Of a DNA stretch of 40,465 nt, positions 14,940 through 23,113 are shown one piece after another. Where the stretch lies: positions 1-40,465 of the forward strand of contig JANBVI010000058.1 in NCBI GenBank assembly GCA_024239075.1, read 5' to 3'. The stretch is from Fischerella sp. CENA71 (lineage in GTDB: Bacteria; Cyanobacteriota; Cyanobacteriia; Cyanobacteriales; Nostocaceae). The translations under genes and the position numbers were made by a program. Numbering within the stretch: the first letter of the stretch is position 1; each line of letters begins with the position of its first letter. The notes beneath the pieces were generated by a model. That model ran no database searches. It had not been told where the DNA came from and saw only the letters and a program-made list of their open reading frames with translations.

Positions 14940-15530
14940 TTAGCTTTTGATGTTATCTGCTCGAAAGCACGGAGAAACGCCAAGGAATCCAAGGTAGCCC
15001 CCCAAAGCCAGTAATAACGAAATCATAATAGCTTGAAGAATGGGATACCGACCTGTACCTTCAATGAGAGAATTTTGAGGATTCTTTGCAGCATAAATAA
15101 CTGCAATCGTTGACTGATTAGGACTAGCGTTAAAATTAGGTTCAACAATTTGAGTCTTTGAAAAGTACTGTTTGCCATCATTTCTTGGCTTAGGTATTTC
15201 AGACTTGTTAAGACGAGAGTCAGAACCACTAAAAAACTTTTCTTGCAACTTTTGTTGCAGTTCAAATGATGAACTAAGTGAACCGCCGTTACCTGGTGCA
15301 GCAAATTCGTACGTAATATGATAACCCTCAATCCCTCCTGACTGTTTTACTAATACTTGGTAGCTAAGAATTTTAGCCTCAGTCTTGACTTGGGTACGCT
15401 TCAACTCATCCCATCTTTGCCACTCCTGTACCGTTTTACCCATAATTTGGCTACCAACTACAAGCAAAACTGCACTACCTACAATCGCCCTAAAATGGAC
15501 TCTAGAGATTCTTCTCAAGATAGTTTTCAT
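14940..15530 (-). CDS. DUF3592-like membrane protein (196 aa)
   Basis: Two membrane helices (about 13-31 and 163-184) flank a soluble domain. The middle pattern TEAKILSYQ (50-58), GYHITYEF (69-76), then IAVIYAAKNPQNSLIEG (142-158) matches the DUF3592 layout, in which a Y-x-P/K-NP-x-NS motif precedes the second helix. Between them sits an unusual Ser/Lys/Gln-rich loop (82-135). Function unknown. It follows the oxygenase gene position in the same orientation but is transcribed first; co-transcription with it is possible. Confidence 0.55.
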   Translation of the reverse strand: MKTILRRISRVHFRAIVGSAVLLVVGSQIMGKTVQEWQRWDELKRTQVKTEAKILSYQVLVKQSGGIEGYHITYEFAAPGNGGSLSSSFELQQKLQEKFFSGSDSRLNKSEIPKPRNDGKQYFSKTQIVEPNFNASPNQSTIAVIYAAKNPQNSLIEGTGRYPILQAIMISLLLALGGYLGFLGVSPCFRADNIKS

Positions 15531-15582
15531 ATTTCAAGATGCAAGACAAAGGATCACAAATCATACATTTGTAATAGCAGCA

Positions 15583-16035
15583 TCAGTCAGAAGAAACTAT
15601 TTGCTTGATGAATGTAACAACTCGTTCTACTTCTTGGAATCCTACTTTTGTATGGAACTCATAACTTACTGTGTTTTCCAGTAGAGCATCTGAAGCAAGT
15701 TCCACACATCCATTTTCAATAGCCCACTTTTGGGCATACTCGATTAAGAATTTACCCACGCCTTGTTTTCGATATTCTTCTTTCACATAAATTCCTTCCA
15801 CATATGCAACGGGACTTTGAGTAGCACCCGGAACATAGTCATAGCGAAGAGAAAGATTCATGAATGCGATCGCATCTCCATCCTCATCTCTGACTATAAA
15901 TCCAGCCTCACGAGGAGATTGGAAAATACTTGTCAGACTAATCTGTCTTTCTTCGCGTGATTCATCTGGCCATAATTTTAAAGTAAGGTCTAGCCACTCA
16001 TTGAAGTCATCTTGGGTAACTTTGACAATTTTCAC
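15583..16035 (-). CDS. GNAT acetyltransferase resembling aminoglycoside 6'-N-acetyltransferase AAC(6')
   Basis: With GTG 16035 as start (GAGG five bases upstream) the protein is 150 aa, the normal length of chromosomal AAC(6')-I enzymes. It reads WLDLTLKLWPDE near the N-terminus, RYDYVPGATQSPVAYVEGIY (64-83) across the substrate strand, EEYRKQGVGKFLIEYAQKWA as the acetyl-CoA pyrophosphate loop (R89-K95), ELASDALLENTVSYEFHTKV and GFQEVERVVTF. These follow AAC(6')-I of Acinetobacter/Salmonella type line by line. Known: such enzymes acetylate the 6' amine of aminoglycosides. Inferred: the natural substrate may be different. An upstream in-frame extension to 16122 exists but is atypical. Confidence 0.75.
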   Translation of the reverse strand: MKIVKVTQDDFNEWLDLTLKLWPDESREERQISLTSIFQSPREAGFIVRDEDGDAIAFMNLSLRYDYVPGATQSPVAYVEGIYVKEEYRKQGVGKFLIEYAQKWAIENGCVELASDALLENTVSYEFHTKVGFQEVERVVTFIKQIVSSD

Positions 16036-16148
16036 CAGAACCTCACATGCATACAGATACAAAAGACTTGTGTGTACACTGTAGCCCCGCAAGCGCTTAG
16101 GCTTGGGGAGGGTATACTGCATTTAGATGCAAAGCGCTGTAAATCAGC

Positions 16149-16988
16149 TTAAATCAAATTCTGATTTTTGTTCTTCACTCGCCCGTACAATTCTTCCATA
16201 GTTGCAATAAAAGAATTATCTTTTTGCCAAAAAGCTGGAAAATCACCTTGTTTCTTAATCAAAATAGCTGAAACACTACTTTTTGTCGGAACTTCTATTG
16301 TTTGCGGTAGCCTTTTTGTGCTTAACCAAAATTCTCTAGCAGTTGGCTTTTGAGTAACAGTTTGTTTTTCAACTTTTGTATAGAGTGAGGTGGAATTTTC
16401 TATTGGAATATCTTGATTATTTAGTTCAGCAGATAGAGCTTTCCCCAGAGGCGAATCAGCCAATTTTGCTTGTAATTCTGCTTTCGATAATCCCCGCAGT
16501 TCAAATAACAAAAATGGATTACTATCCAGTTGGGATGCGACTAAATAATAAACTCCAGCGATGTGTTTGCAGGGATTAGCGTAATCTGGACAAGAACAAC
16601 TTGTTGTAAAGTCCTTACGACTGTGTGGCAATAAATGTAGTCCTAATTCAGCAAAATTATCTTCTATATTTTCTGGAACCTCATTAAGCAACAGTCGAGA
16701 AACAATACTTGCTTTTGATGAAAGTTTGTCTATGGCTTGTTTCCAATTTGTTTTATTAATGGCTTTAATTTCTATCTCTATGTGGTAGGTAGGTTCTTTG
16801 TAAACACCAAAATAAGGATTAACTGAACCTCTGACTTGAGCAGTAATATGATTTTGTTCAATCTCAAAGCTTTTAACTTTACCACCACGCGCATAAGAAC
16901 GTCCGCGTTGGAGTCTACCTTCATCAGTAAATGCTTCTAGAGCTTTAATAAAGCGATCGCCCCACCAAGTGCGAGAAAATTTTGTCAT
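16149..16988 (-). CDS. SWIM zinc-finger protein partnered with a SNF2 helicase
   Basis: From the only sensible ATG (16988, AAAAGG upstream) the protein is 279 aa. A SWIM motif, C131-x-C133-x6-C140-x-H142 in SCSCPDYANPCKHIAGVYYL, would bind zinc. The N-terminus MTKFSRTWWGDRFIKALEAF and GRSYARGGKV are typical of the bacterial SWIM proteins coded beside SNF2 ATPases. The C-terminal third is Lys/Thr-rich and variable. It starts 48 bp after the stop of the SNF2 gene, so the two are probably one transcript and may act together on DNA or nucleoprotein; the role is unknown. Confidence 0.82.
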   Translation of the reverse strand: MTKFSRTWWGDRFIKALEAFTDEGRLQRGRSYARGGKVKSFEIEQNHITAQVRGSVNPYFGVYKEPTYHIEIEIKAINKTNWKQAIDKLSSKASIVSRLLLNEVPENIEDNFAELGLHLLPHSRKDFTTSCSCPDYANPCKHIAGVYYLVASQLDSNPFLLFELRGLSKAELQAKLADSPLGKALSAELNNQDIPIENSTSLYTKVEKQTVTQKPTAREFWLSTKRLPQTIEVPTKSSVSAILIKKQGDFPAFWQKDNSFIATMEELYGRVKNKNQNLI

Positions 16989-17036
16989 AGATTTAGCCTT
17001 TTGCAAAAGTTTTTTTAAAGAGGGTACACAGATGAT

Positions 17037-20000
17037 TTATTCTAAAATAGCGCTTTTGTTCAGTGAAATCAGTTGTTTAAATGCTTCGTTATCTAATTCT
17101 GTTAACCACGATTCATCACTACCAACAACAGCCGCAGAGAGTTTTTTCTTATCTTCAATCATCTGATCAATTTTCTCTTCTAGTGTGCCGATCGCCACAA
17201 ATTTATGCACAAAGACATTCTTTTTTTGACCAATCCGAAAAGCGCGATCAGTTGCTTGGTTTTCGACAGCCGGATTCCACCACCGATCAAAGTGGAAGAC
17301 GTGGTTGGCTTTGGTTAAAGTAATACCAACACCGCCTGCTTTGAGAGAAAGAATAAAAACAGATGGTTCTGTTTCCGGGTCTTGAAATTCGGTAATCATT
17401 TGTTCCCGGCGTTTGCGGTTAGTACCACCATGTAGATAGTAAGTATTGCAATGAAATGTATGTTTGATATGTTTTTCTAAGCTCTCGCATATCTCAGTAA
17501 ATTGACTGAAGATGAGCAAACTTTCTCCTTCAGAAATGACCTCTTCTACCATTTCTGCTAAACGACTGAGTTTGTGCGAGCGCTCGGTGGAAAATTCACT
17601 GTTGTCTTGCAAAAATTGGGCTGGATGATTACAAATCTGTTTTAATTTCATCAGTGTGGAAAGAATTAAACCTTTGCGTTGAATTCCCTCTGCTTCTTGG
17701 AGTTTTTCTTCTACGTCTTTAACAACAACTTCGTAGAGCGATGCTTGTTCTTTTGTCAGGTTAGTATATAGTTTTTGCTCTACTTTGTCAGGTAAATCAT
17801 TAATAATAGATTGGTCGGTTTTGACTCTCCGCAAAATCAAAGGTTCGACTAATTTTTTCAAAGTAGTTGATTTGATTTTGTTATTATCCTTTTGAATCGG
17901 AATCTCAAAAGACTTACGAAACTGCGCTTCTTTACCCAAATAACCAGGATTGAGAAAATTAAAAATTGACCAAAGATCGAGTAAGCGGTTTTCTACGGGA
18001 GTTCCGGTTAATGCTAGTCGGTGTTTTGCCGATAGTTTTAAAATAGCTTTAGTTTGTGCTGCTTTAGGATTTTTGATATTTTGCGCTTCATCTATTACTA
18101 TCCTTTGCCAATCGGTGCTAGTGAAAAGTTTTTCATCTTTACGAGCAAGAGTAAAGGAGGTAATGACGACATCATATTGCAGACTTGCGGCTTTAAAGTC
18201 AGCAGGATTTGAGATGCGATCGCTACCATGATGCACCATTGTTTTCAGATGCGGTGCAAACTTAGCTATTTCTTTTTGCCAATTTCCCACTACCGATGTC
18301 GGCGCAATTAATAATGTAGGTAACAATGACGCGGGGACATGTGGAAGAGGAGACGCGGGAAAATTCTCCGTGTCTCCCCCTCTCCGCGTCTCCCTGTCTC
18401 CCCCTCTCTGCGTCTCCCTGTCTTCAAAAACCTCCCTCTCCTGAACCAATCGAGCAATTACCTGCACCGATTTACCTAAACCCATATCATCCGCGAGACA
18501 GCCATTTAATCCCAATCTTTCGAGATATTCCAGCCACGATACACCGCGTTTTTGGTATTCTCGTAAAGTTCCTTGTAACTTTGCTAGTTCTGCAATTGGT
18601 TCTAGTCTGGTTTTGTCTTGCAACTTCGCCATCATTGCTGACAAAGCTTCATCATGTTCAACTTCCCACTCTTCACCAGCTTCTGCACTGCGTTGCATGA
18701 ACTCTAGCAAAGTCATTTCTGGTTTTTCGTTACCGTGGGACTGCCAAAATTCGAGTAATTGCTGCATTTTATCGCGATCGAGTTCCATCCATTGACCACG
18801 AAAATGCACAAGGGGAGACTTGGCGTTAATTAACTGTTCCCATTCTTTGGGGGTGACGACTTGATCCCCAATTGCTAATTCATACTGATACTGTACTAAT
18901 GAATCTAGACCAAAATAGCTTTTTGTTTTGCTTTTAGTTGCAGACTTCCCACTTGAAGCTTTCAGGCGAATTTTGGCACGACGGCGACCTGCGGGAGTAT
19001 ACCAAGCTGGTACGATGACTTTAAAGCCAGAGTCTTCCAATACCCAAGCACTTTCTTTGAGAAAGTCAAAAGCTTCTTCTAAACTCAATCGCATTCCTAT
19101 AGGGCGATCGCTCTCCAAACCCTGCCATAATTTAGGATACATCCGCGCTGCATAACCCAGTTTCAGCAGTAAATTAGTTTCAAAGTCTTTACCAAATTCT
19201 TTCTCCACCCCAGCTTTGGTTTTTTGATTCATAGACCAATAATCACCCAGTGCTAGCTTCAGCGAAGGATCTTGTTTGCTGGCTACTAAAAACTGCATTT
19301 GCCAGTTATCAATATTGTCTGGGGTAGGATCATACAACTGCAAGCAGAGGTGAAACAGAGAATCGCTTTGAGTCCGAGTAATTTTAGTTTTCCACGCCAG
19401 CCATTGCTGATATTCTGTGAAAGCTGCATCACCTGTCAAAGGGTTGTGACGGTTGGGATACAAGCAATAGTAAACTAGAGAATCAACGATTTGCTTGTCA
19501 AAAGCTGCTGTAGAGGGAGTATGAGTCAGCAAATCATGCAATAGAAATTCCGAAAAGTGGCGTAATAGTGTTTCTTTGTCGTAGAATTCAACTGCATCTG
19601 TTGGTTCTGTTGCACCCGCCACACAAATTAGTGGCATGTATTCAATATATTTTTTGATATTCGCTTCATATTGCTCGGAAATAATTTCCCAAGTCGCATA
19701 GATTTCAAATGCAGCTTTTTTGATGGACTTTTGTTTAGTTTTTTTCTCAGTAGTATTATTTAACTGTCGATATTTTAGTGCTGGAATATACTGGTCTTTT
19801 AAAATAACTTGTTTAAAAGCTTGGGTGTAGTGATACCAAAACAGGAGATCCGAACCCAATTGAATTTCACTGGAATTATAAAGTGCTAAAAAGTGAATAT
19901 CATTGAGTAATTTTATCGTGTTAATTGCGTTTGCAGAAGTGACTGTTTCATAACAGTCTACCTGCCAATATTGAAACTCCTGATAGTCTTCCGGGGTTTC

Positions 20001-20294
20001 AGCTTCGAGATACTTGCTTAATTCTGGTGAAGGTAAAGGTTGATTATTAATACTTGGCAAAACAAAATATTTGGGAGATATCCGTTGTGTTAGTACTGGT
20101 GCTACTTCTTTTACTCCCAATTCTGCTGTTAAAAATTTGACTAACTCTTCTTTTGGCAGATGTCCAGGGTGAATGTTTTTCTTAGTACTTTGTCGCTTTT
20201 TAACAACAGGAGTTTCTACCCACAAATAAAAATGACCAGACTGTATAAAATCACTCTCAGCATTCGGTATCCAAGTACCATGAAGGACTTTCAT
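17037..20294 (-). CDS. SNF2/Rad54-family ATPase (helicase-like)
   Basis: A 1085-aa protein. Residues 1-~560 include the bacterial SNF2-associated region (MKVLHGTWIPNAESDFIQSG at the N-terminus; DSLVQYQYELAIGDQVVTPKEW). The ATPase core starts near 575: LADDMGLGKSVQVIA (~597-610, Walker A), APTSVVGNWQ (Ia), VIDEAQNIKNP (~735, DEAQ/II), LALTGTPVENRL (III), LRRVKTD, IFSQFTEI, YLHGGTNRKRRE and ATDRAFRIGQ (~1018, VI). Known: SNF2 ATPases translocate on double-stranded DNA to remodel protein-DNA complexes. Odd: between motifs I and Ia lies a ~30-residue insert (DRETQRGGDRETRRGGDTE...) encoded by a G/A-rich minisatellite found elsewhere in this window. Confidence 0.9.
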   Translation of the reverse strand: MKVLHGTWIPNAESDFIQSGHFYLWVETPVVKKRQSTKKNIHPGHLPKEELVKFLTAELGVKEVAPVLTQRISPKYFVLPSINNQPLPSPELSKYLEAETPEDYQEFQYWQVDCYETVTSANAINTIKLLNDIHFLALYNSSEIQLGSDLLFWYHYTQAFKQVILKDQYIPALKYRQLNNTTEKKTKQKSIKKAAFEIYATWEIISEQYEANIKKYIEYMPLICVAGATEPTDAVEFYDKETLLRHFSEFLLHDLLTHTPSTAAFDKQIVDSLVYYCLYPNRHNPLTGDAAFTEYQQWLAWKTKITRTQSDSLFHLCLQLYDPTPDNIDNWQMQFLVASKQDPSLKLALGDYWSMNQKTKAGVEKEFGKDFETNLLLKLGYAARMYPKLWQGLESDRPIGMRLSLEEAFDFLKESAWVLEDSGFKVIVPAWYTPAGRRRAKIRLKASSGKSATKSKTKSYFGLDSLVQYQYELAIGDQVVTPKEWEQLINAKSPLVHFRGQWMELDRDKMQQLLEFWQSHGNEKPEMTLLEFMQRSAEAGEEWEVEHDEALSAMMAKLQDKTRLEPIAELAKLQGTLREYQKRGVSWLEYLERLGLNGCLADDMGLGKSVQVIARLVQEREVFEDRETQRGGDRETRRGGDTENFPASPLPHVPASLLPTLLIAPTSVVGNWQKEIAKFAPHLKTMVHHGSDRISNPADFKAASLQYDVVITSFTLARKDEKLFTSTDWQRIVIDEAQNIKNPKAAQTKAILKLSAKHRLALTGTPVENRLLDLWSIFNFLNPGYLGKEAQFRKSFEIPIQKDNNKIKSTTLKKLVEPLILRRVKTDQSIINDLPDKVEQKLYTNLTKEQASLYEVVVKDVEEKLQEAEGIQRKGLILSTLMKLKQICNHPAQFLQDNSEFSTERSHKLSRLAEMVEEVISEGESLLIFSQFTEICESLEKHIKHTFHCNTYYLHGGTNRKRREQMITEFQDPETEPSVFILSLKAGGVGITLTKANHVFHFDRWWNPAVENQATDRAFRIGQKKNVFVHKFVAIGTLEEKIDQMIEDKKKLSAAVVGSDESWLTELDNEAFKQLISLNKSAILE
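18326..18424 (-). repeat. Minisatellite inserted in frame within the SNF2 gene
   Basis: On the minus strand the units read GGGAGACGCAGAGAGG / GGGAGACGCGGAGAGG, repeated with variation. The same unit (GGGAGACGCGG) repeats at 32507-32565 in an intergenic spacer. Boundaries are approximate, judged from where conserved helicase sequence stops and resumes. Confidence 0.65.
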
Positions 20295-20424
20295 AACTCG
20301 AAGCCTCTAGATTTTCAATAAATTTTCATAGCTTTTGAATTACTGTATCAAAGCTGAGGTACATAGGATTGCACAGTTAATTTTTTCTTTTTATATTTTT
20401 ATTGCTTTACCCGATATCAGAAAA

Positions 20425-20470
20425 ACTCTGCGTACCTCCGCGTTACCTTTGCGCTCCTCTGCGTTGAAAA
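20425..20470. repeat. Dispersed repeat, CTCTGCG-type (second copy)
   Basis: ACTCTGCGTACCTCCGCGTT... followed by GCGCTCCTCTGCGTT; resembles 10836-10882. Confidence 0.5.
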
Positions 20471-20552
20471 TCTTACTTAACCATCACTTGTGATCGCAAA
20501 TCACGTTACAATCCTGACATCGACCACACCCAAGCCCCAAAGACCGAAAATT

Positions 20553-20581
20553 AAAAGGATGAGCTTATAGCCCACCCTTTT
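20553..20581 (-). terminator. Terminator hairpin of the subtilase operon
   Basis: Arms 20553-20565 and 20569-20581 pair over 13 bp. In minus-strand RNA the two non-Watson-Crick positions become G-U wobbles, while in plus-strand RNA they are A-C mismatches, so it fits the minus-strand transcript. A TTTTAATTTT stretch follows. Confidence 0.6.
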
Positions 20582-20701
20582 GTAAAGAATTGTAAAGATT
20601 GATATTAAAATAGACAAGGAACCATGAATTCACAATAGACGTCATAATGACAGGTGCCTTTAGTTTTGATGCTCTTCTACACAAAACTAGCCGAACTAAA
20701 A

Positions 20702-20989
20702 CTAAATTGTTGCATGTAAACGCCTGGGTGTACCTAAAGAGATAACCCGTGGATCTGCTTCTAATCTATATAAATCTGTTTCTGTGACTGTTGCCGTAAA
20801 TAGTTTCGGCGATATTTGGGCGCGGAGGTTAACAAAATTTGGTACATAACCATCTTCATTAACTTTCACCGTGATTGCAATTGGATGTTGAGGACTCTCA
20901 CTTTGTCGAGTCCAATCCCCCGTGTTCGGCTCTATTTTTTTGAGGTTATCGCCTGAACATTTAATCAAGCGTAAGTGTTTTTTCATCAT
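20702..20989 (-). CDS. Small protein (95 aa) resembling a stand-alone subtilase propeptide
   Basis: Not a named family to me. After a basic N-terminus (MMKKHLRLIK) it reads IAITVKVNEDGYVPNF and then FTATVTETDLYRLEADPRVI followed by SLGTPRRLHATI. This parallels the N-terminal prodomain of the adjacent subtilase, where VAVIAKVN is followed by RIVTGRIPVSRIKHIKKSSC, VVSLKPAQALKPTL. Both have a beta strand ending VKVN/AKVN, then TxxxxxxxDLxRLxxxPxVxSL, as in I9-type propeptides. The gene is 77 bp downstream of the subtilase in the same direction, ahead of a shared terminator. Inferred: it may fold as a free propeptide-like inhibitor or chaperone of the peptidase. Either of two adjacent ATGs (20989, 20986) could start it. 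Confidence 0.6.
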   Translation of the reverse strand: MMKKHLRLIKCSGDNLKKIEPNTGDWTRQSESPQHPIAITVKVNEDGYVPNFVNLRAQISPKLFTATVTETDLYRLEADPRVISLGTPRRLHATI

Positions 20990-21066
20990 TTGTTTAAAAC
21001 CAAATCATCCATTATAACATTACAGGAAAATTTAGTTAAATTATGCCTGAGATAATAATACCATAG

Positions 21067-22869
21067 CTAACTGGCCTTGTCTCGTACAGTTAACAATGCT
21101 CTATTTATATCGATCGCTCCATAACCGTAGCGTTCTGGCTGGTCAAGGATAGGAAAATTTTTTCGAGTACTAGCCATTAGAATATCACGAATTTCATCAA
21201 TGGTGAGTGACTTGTTGTACGAAAGGGCTTCAGCCAAGATTAAAGCGATCGCACCAGTGACAACAGGAGCAGCCATACTCGTACCAGACATACGTATAAC
21301 TTCAGTAGCTGTATTGGAAGCAGCGGCCCAGATATGATGACCAGGAGCAATCAAATCTGGTTTTTGTCGTCCATCACGAGTGGGGCCGGAACTAGAAAAA
21401 AATGACAAAGGCTTATTGATTTTACTATCATCGTAGGAACCAACCACAATGCTTTTATATCCGCAAGCGATCGTGTTGAGGGTGTGGCTATTATCGTGGG
21501 GAGGAAGAAAACGAGTTTGGCTGTTATCTTCACGCTCTATCCAAGCGTGAAATTTGCCATTGGTGACTTGAACACCGTGAAGACGTAGTGTCCAAATCCC
21601 TCCTGGTAAATCAGGTTCCATAAATACACAAATGACATTATCGCCATTGTTCGGGTCGGACTGGCGGTTAGTGAAGAAGATAATTGTATTGTCTTCAATG
21701 TCTACCACTTCTCCATTTTCTCCCAAATCCACCCGACCCAGACTAGTACCATCAGGAGCAATAATTTCTAACTGGAAGCGATCGCCTCCGTCGTACCATA
21801 TTTCTATCTCTTTCTGTCTGGGATTTCGGTTTGGAATTAGCCATTGGAGGTCAAAGTGACCATTCTGCAACACAATTCCCGACGCATGAATCCCTGTATC
21901 GTAGCTGTTTCCAGCAGCAATTACTATCGCTCGGTTTGGCTTTTCGGAAACTAAAGCATCAATACCCTGTTCAACTAAAGTTGTACCGTCATGGGGACCA
22001 CCGAACAATCCCAGACTAATATTAATGACACAAGGGCGATCGCCAGCAATATCACAGATATATCTCATTGCTTCTAGCAGCGCCACTGTATCGCCAAAAC
22101 AACTTTCTACAGCTTTTTGACCATTTTCAATCAAGGGAGTAAATTCATTTTGAGAAAGTTGGACAAACACGATATCTGCGCTGGGAGCTATACCTGAAAT
22201 ACCACTTCCTTGTCCGTTACCCACAGCAATATCCATAACGTGGGTTCCGTGCGCCCTATCTTCTAATTTATATTCCAAAGCAGCATAAGGATCACTTGCT
22301 CCAAGAGCTTGATTTATTTCATCCCGTTTATATTCTTGACCATAACCATAGGGACTTTTAGGACTAGAATGACCATCTTGATTCCAAAAAGCTAGCAATC
22401 TTGTAGAACCATCAGCATGACGAAAATTTTTGTGGGCAAAGTCACAACCAACATCAATAATACCGACTACAACTCCACTTCCCTGTTTTCCTAAAAAATC
22501 TTGTGGCGAAAGGTCTTGTTTAGTAGCAGTTTCTTTAATATTAATATCTAGAGTTGGTTTGAGTGCTTGTGCTGGTTTCAAGCTGACAACACAACTGGAT
22601 TTTTTTATATGTTTAATTCTGGAAACTGGAATTCTACCTGTGACAATTCGCTCACCATCGGGTGTACTACCCAAGTCAGCACCTGGATAGACTTCATTCA
22701 TAGATAGCCATTCCTTGAGATTATTTACTTTAGCAATCACTGCAACTTCTTCTTTTTCGGTTGATGTTGTAGCAGCTATAGCTATTCCTCGGCTTTTGCG
22801 TTCGAGAAGTCTTTGGAGTCGAGGGTCGATGTCAGTGAATATATCTGTTGATTCAAATTGCAATTCCAT
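21067..22869 (-). CDS. S8 (subtilisin-like) serine peptidase with inserted beta-sandwich domain
   Basis: A 600-aa subtilase with complete triad: D139 (VVVGIIDVGCDFAHKNF), H207 (AHGTHVMDIAVGNG), S531 (MSGTSMAAPVVTGA), and oxyanion N321 (VIAAGNS). Residues ~40-110 form a prodomain (VAVIAKVN...VVSLKPAQ). Between N321 and S531 a ~120-residue insert (~333-447, IEIWYDGGDRFQLEIIAPDG..., GIWTLRLHGVQV, FHAWIERE) looks like a beta-sandwich/jelly-roll, as in clostridial Csp-type subtilases. No signal peptide is visible at the N-terminus (MELQFESTDIFTDIDP), so it is probably cytoplasmic or exported by another route. The next gene encodes a propeptide-like protein. Confidence 0.88.
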   Translation of the reverse strand: MELQFESTDIFTDIDPRLQRLLERKSRGIAIAATTSTEKEEVAVIAKVNNLKEWLSMNEVYPGADLGSTPDGERIVTGRIPVSRIKHIKKSSCVVSLKPAQALKPTLDINIKETATKQDLSPQDFLGKQGSGVVVGIIDVGCDFAHKNFRHADGSTRLLAFWNQDGHSSPKSPYGYGQEYKRDEINQALGASDPYAALEYKLEDRAHGTHVMDIAVGNGQGSGISGIAPSADIVFVQLSQNEFTPLIENGQKAVESCFGDTVALLEAMRYICDIAGDRPCVINISLGLFGGPHDGTTLVEQGIDALVSEKPNRAIVIAAGNSYDTGIHASGIVLQNGHFDLQWLIPNRNPRQKEIEIWYDGGDRFQLEIIAPDGTSLGRVDLGENGEVVDIEDNTIIFFTNRQSDPNNGDNVICVFMEPDLPGGIWTLRLHGVQVTNGKFHAWIEREDNSQTRFLPPHDNSHTLNTIACGYKSIVVGSYDDSKINKPLSFFSSSGPTRDGRQKPDLIAPGHHIWAAASNTATEVIRMSGTSMAAPVVTGAIALILAEALSYNKSLTIDEIRDILMASTRKNFPILDQPERYGYGAIDINRALLTVRDKAS

Positions 22870-23053
22870 GAGAAAATAGTATTACCTGAAAACAATAGTT
22901 TAAGCCTGCAAATTATAGTTACAGTCTCTTTGCAATGTATTTCAGGAAAAATCAAATGAAATTACATAAAAGAAGGAAAGATTAACTAAAAAGCTTGCGA
23001 CATAGGGCAAATATTCTTGCTAGCAGAGTTTTTTTGTTGTTCTTGAGACAGAC

Positions 23054-23084
23054 AGATCCCCGACTTCTTTAAGAAGTCGGGGAT
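23054..23084. repeat. Dispersed hairpin repeat GATCCCCGACTT (copy 2)
   Basis: ATCCCCGACTTCTT (23056-23069) and AAGAAGTCGGGGAT (23071-23084) form a near-continuous palindrome in the 244-bp gap between the subtilase and hydrolase genes; it may terminate the hydrolase-side or antisense transcript. Confidence 0.65.
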
Positions 23085-23113
23085 ATATAAATCTGACCAC
23101 TAGTATATTTCTC

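Larger units (their letters stand above)
20295..20701. other. 407-bp spacer upstream of the SNF2 gene
   Basis: It holds a CTCTGCG-type dispersed repeat (20425-20470) and a terminator for the subtilase transcript (20553-20581). No gene is seen. Confidence 0.6.
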
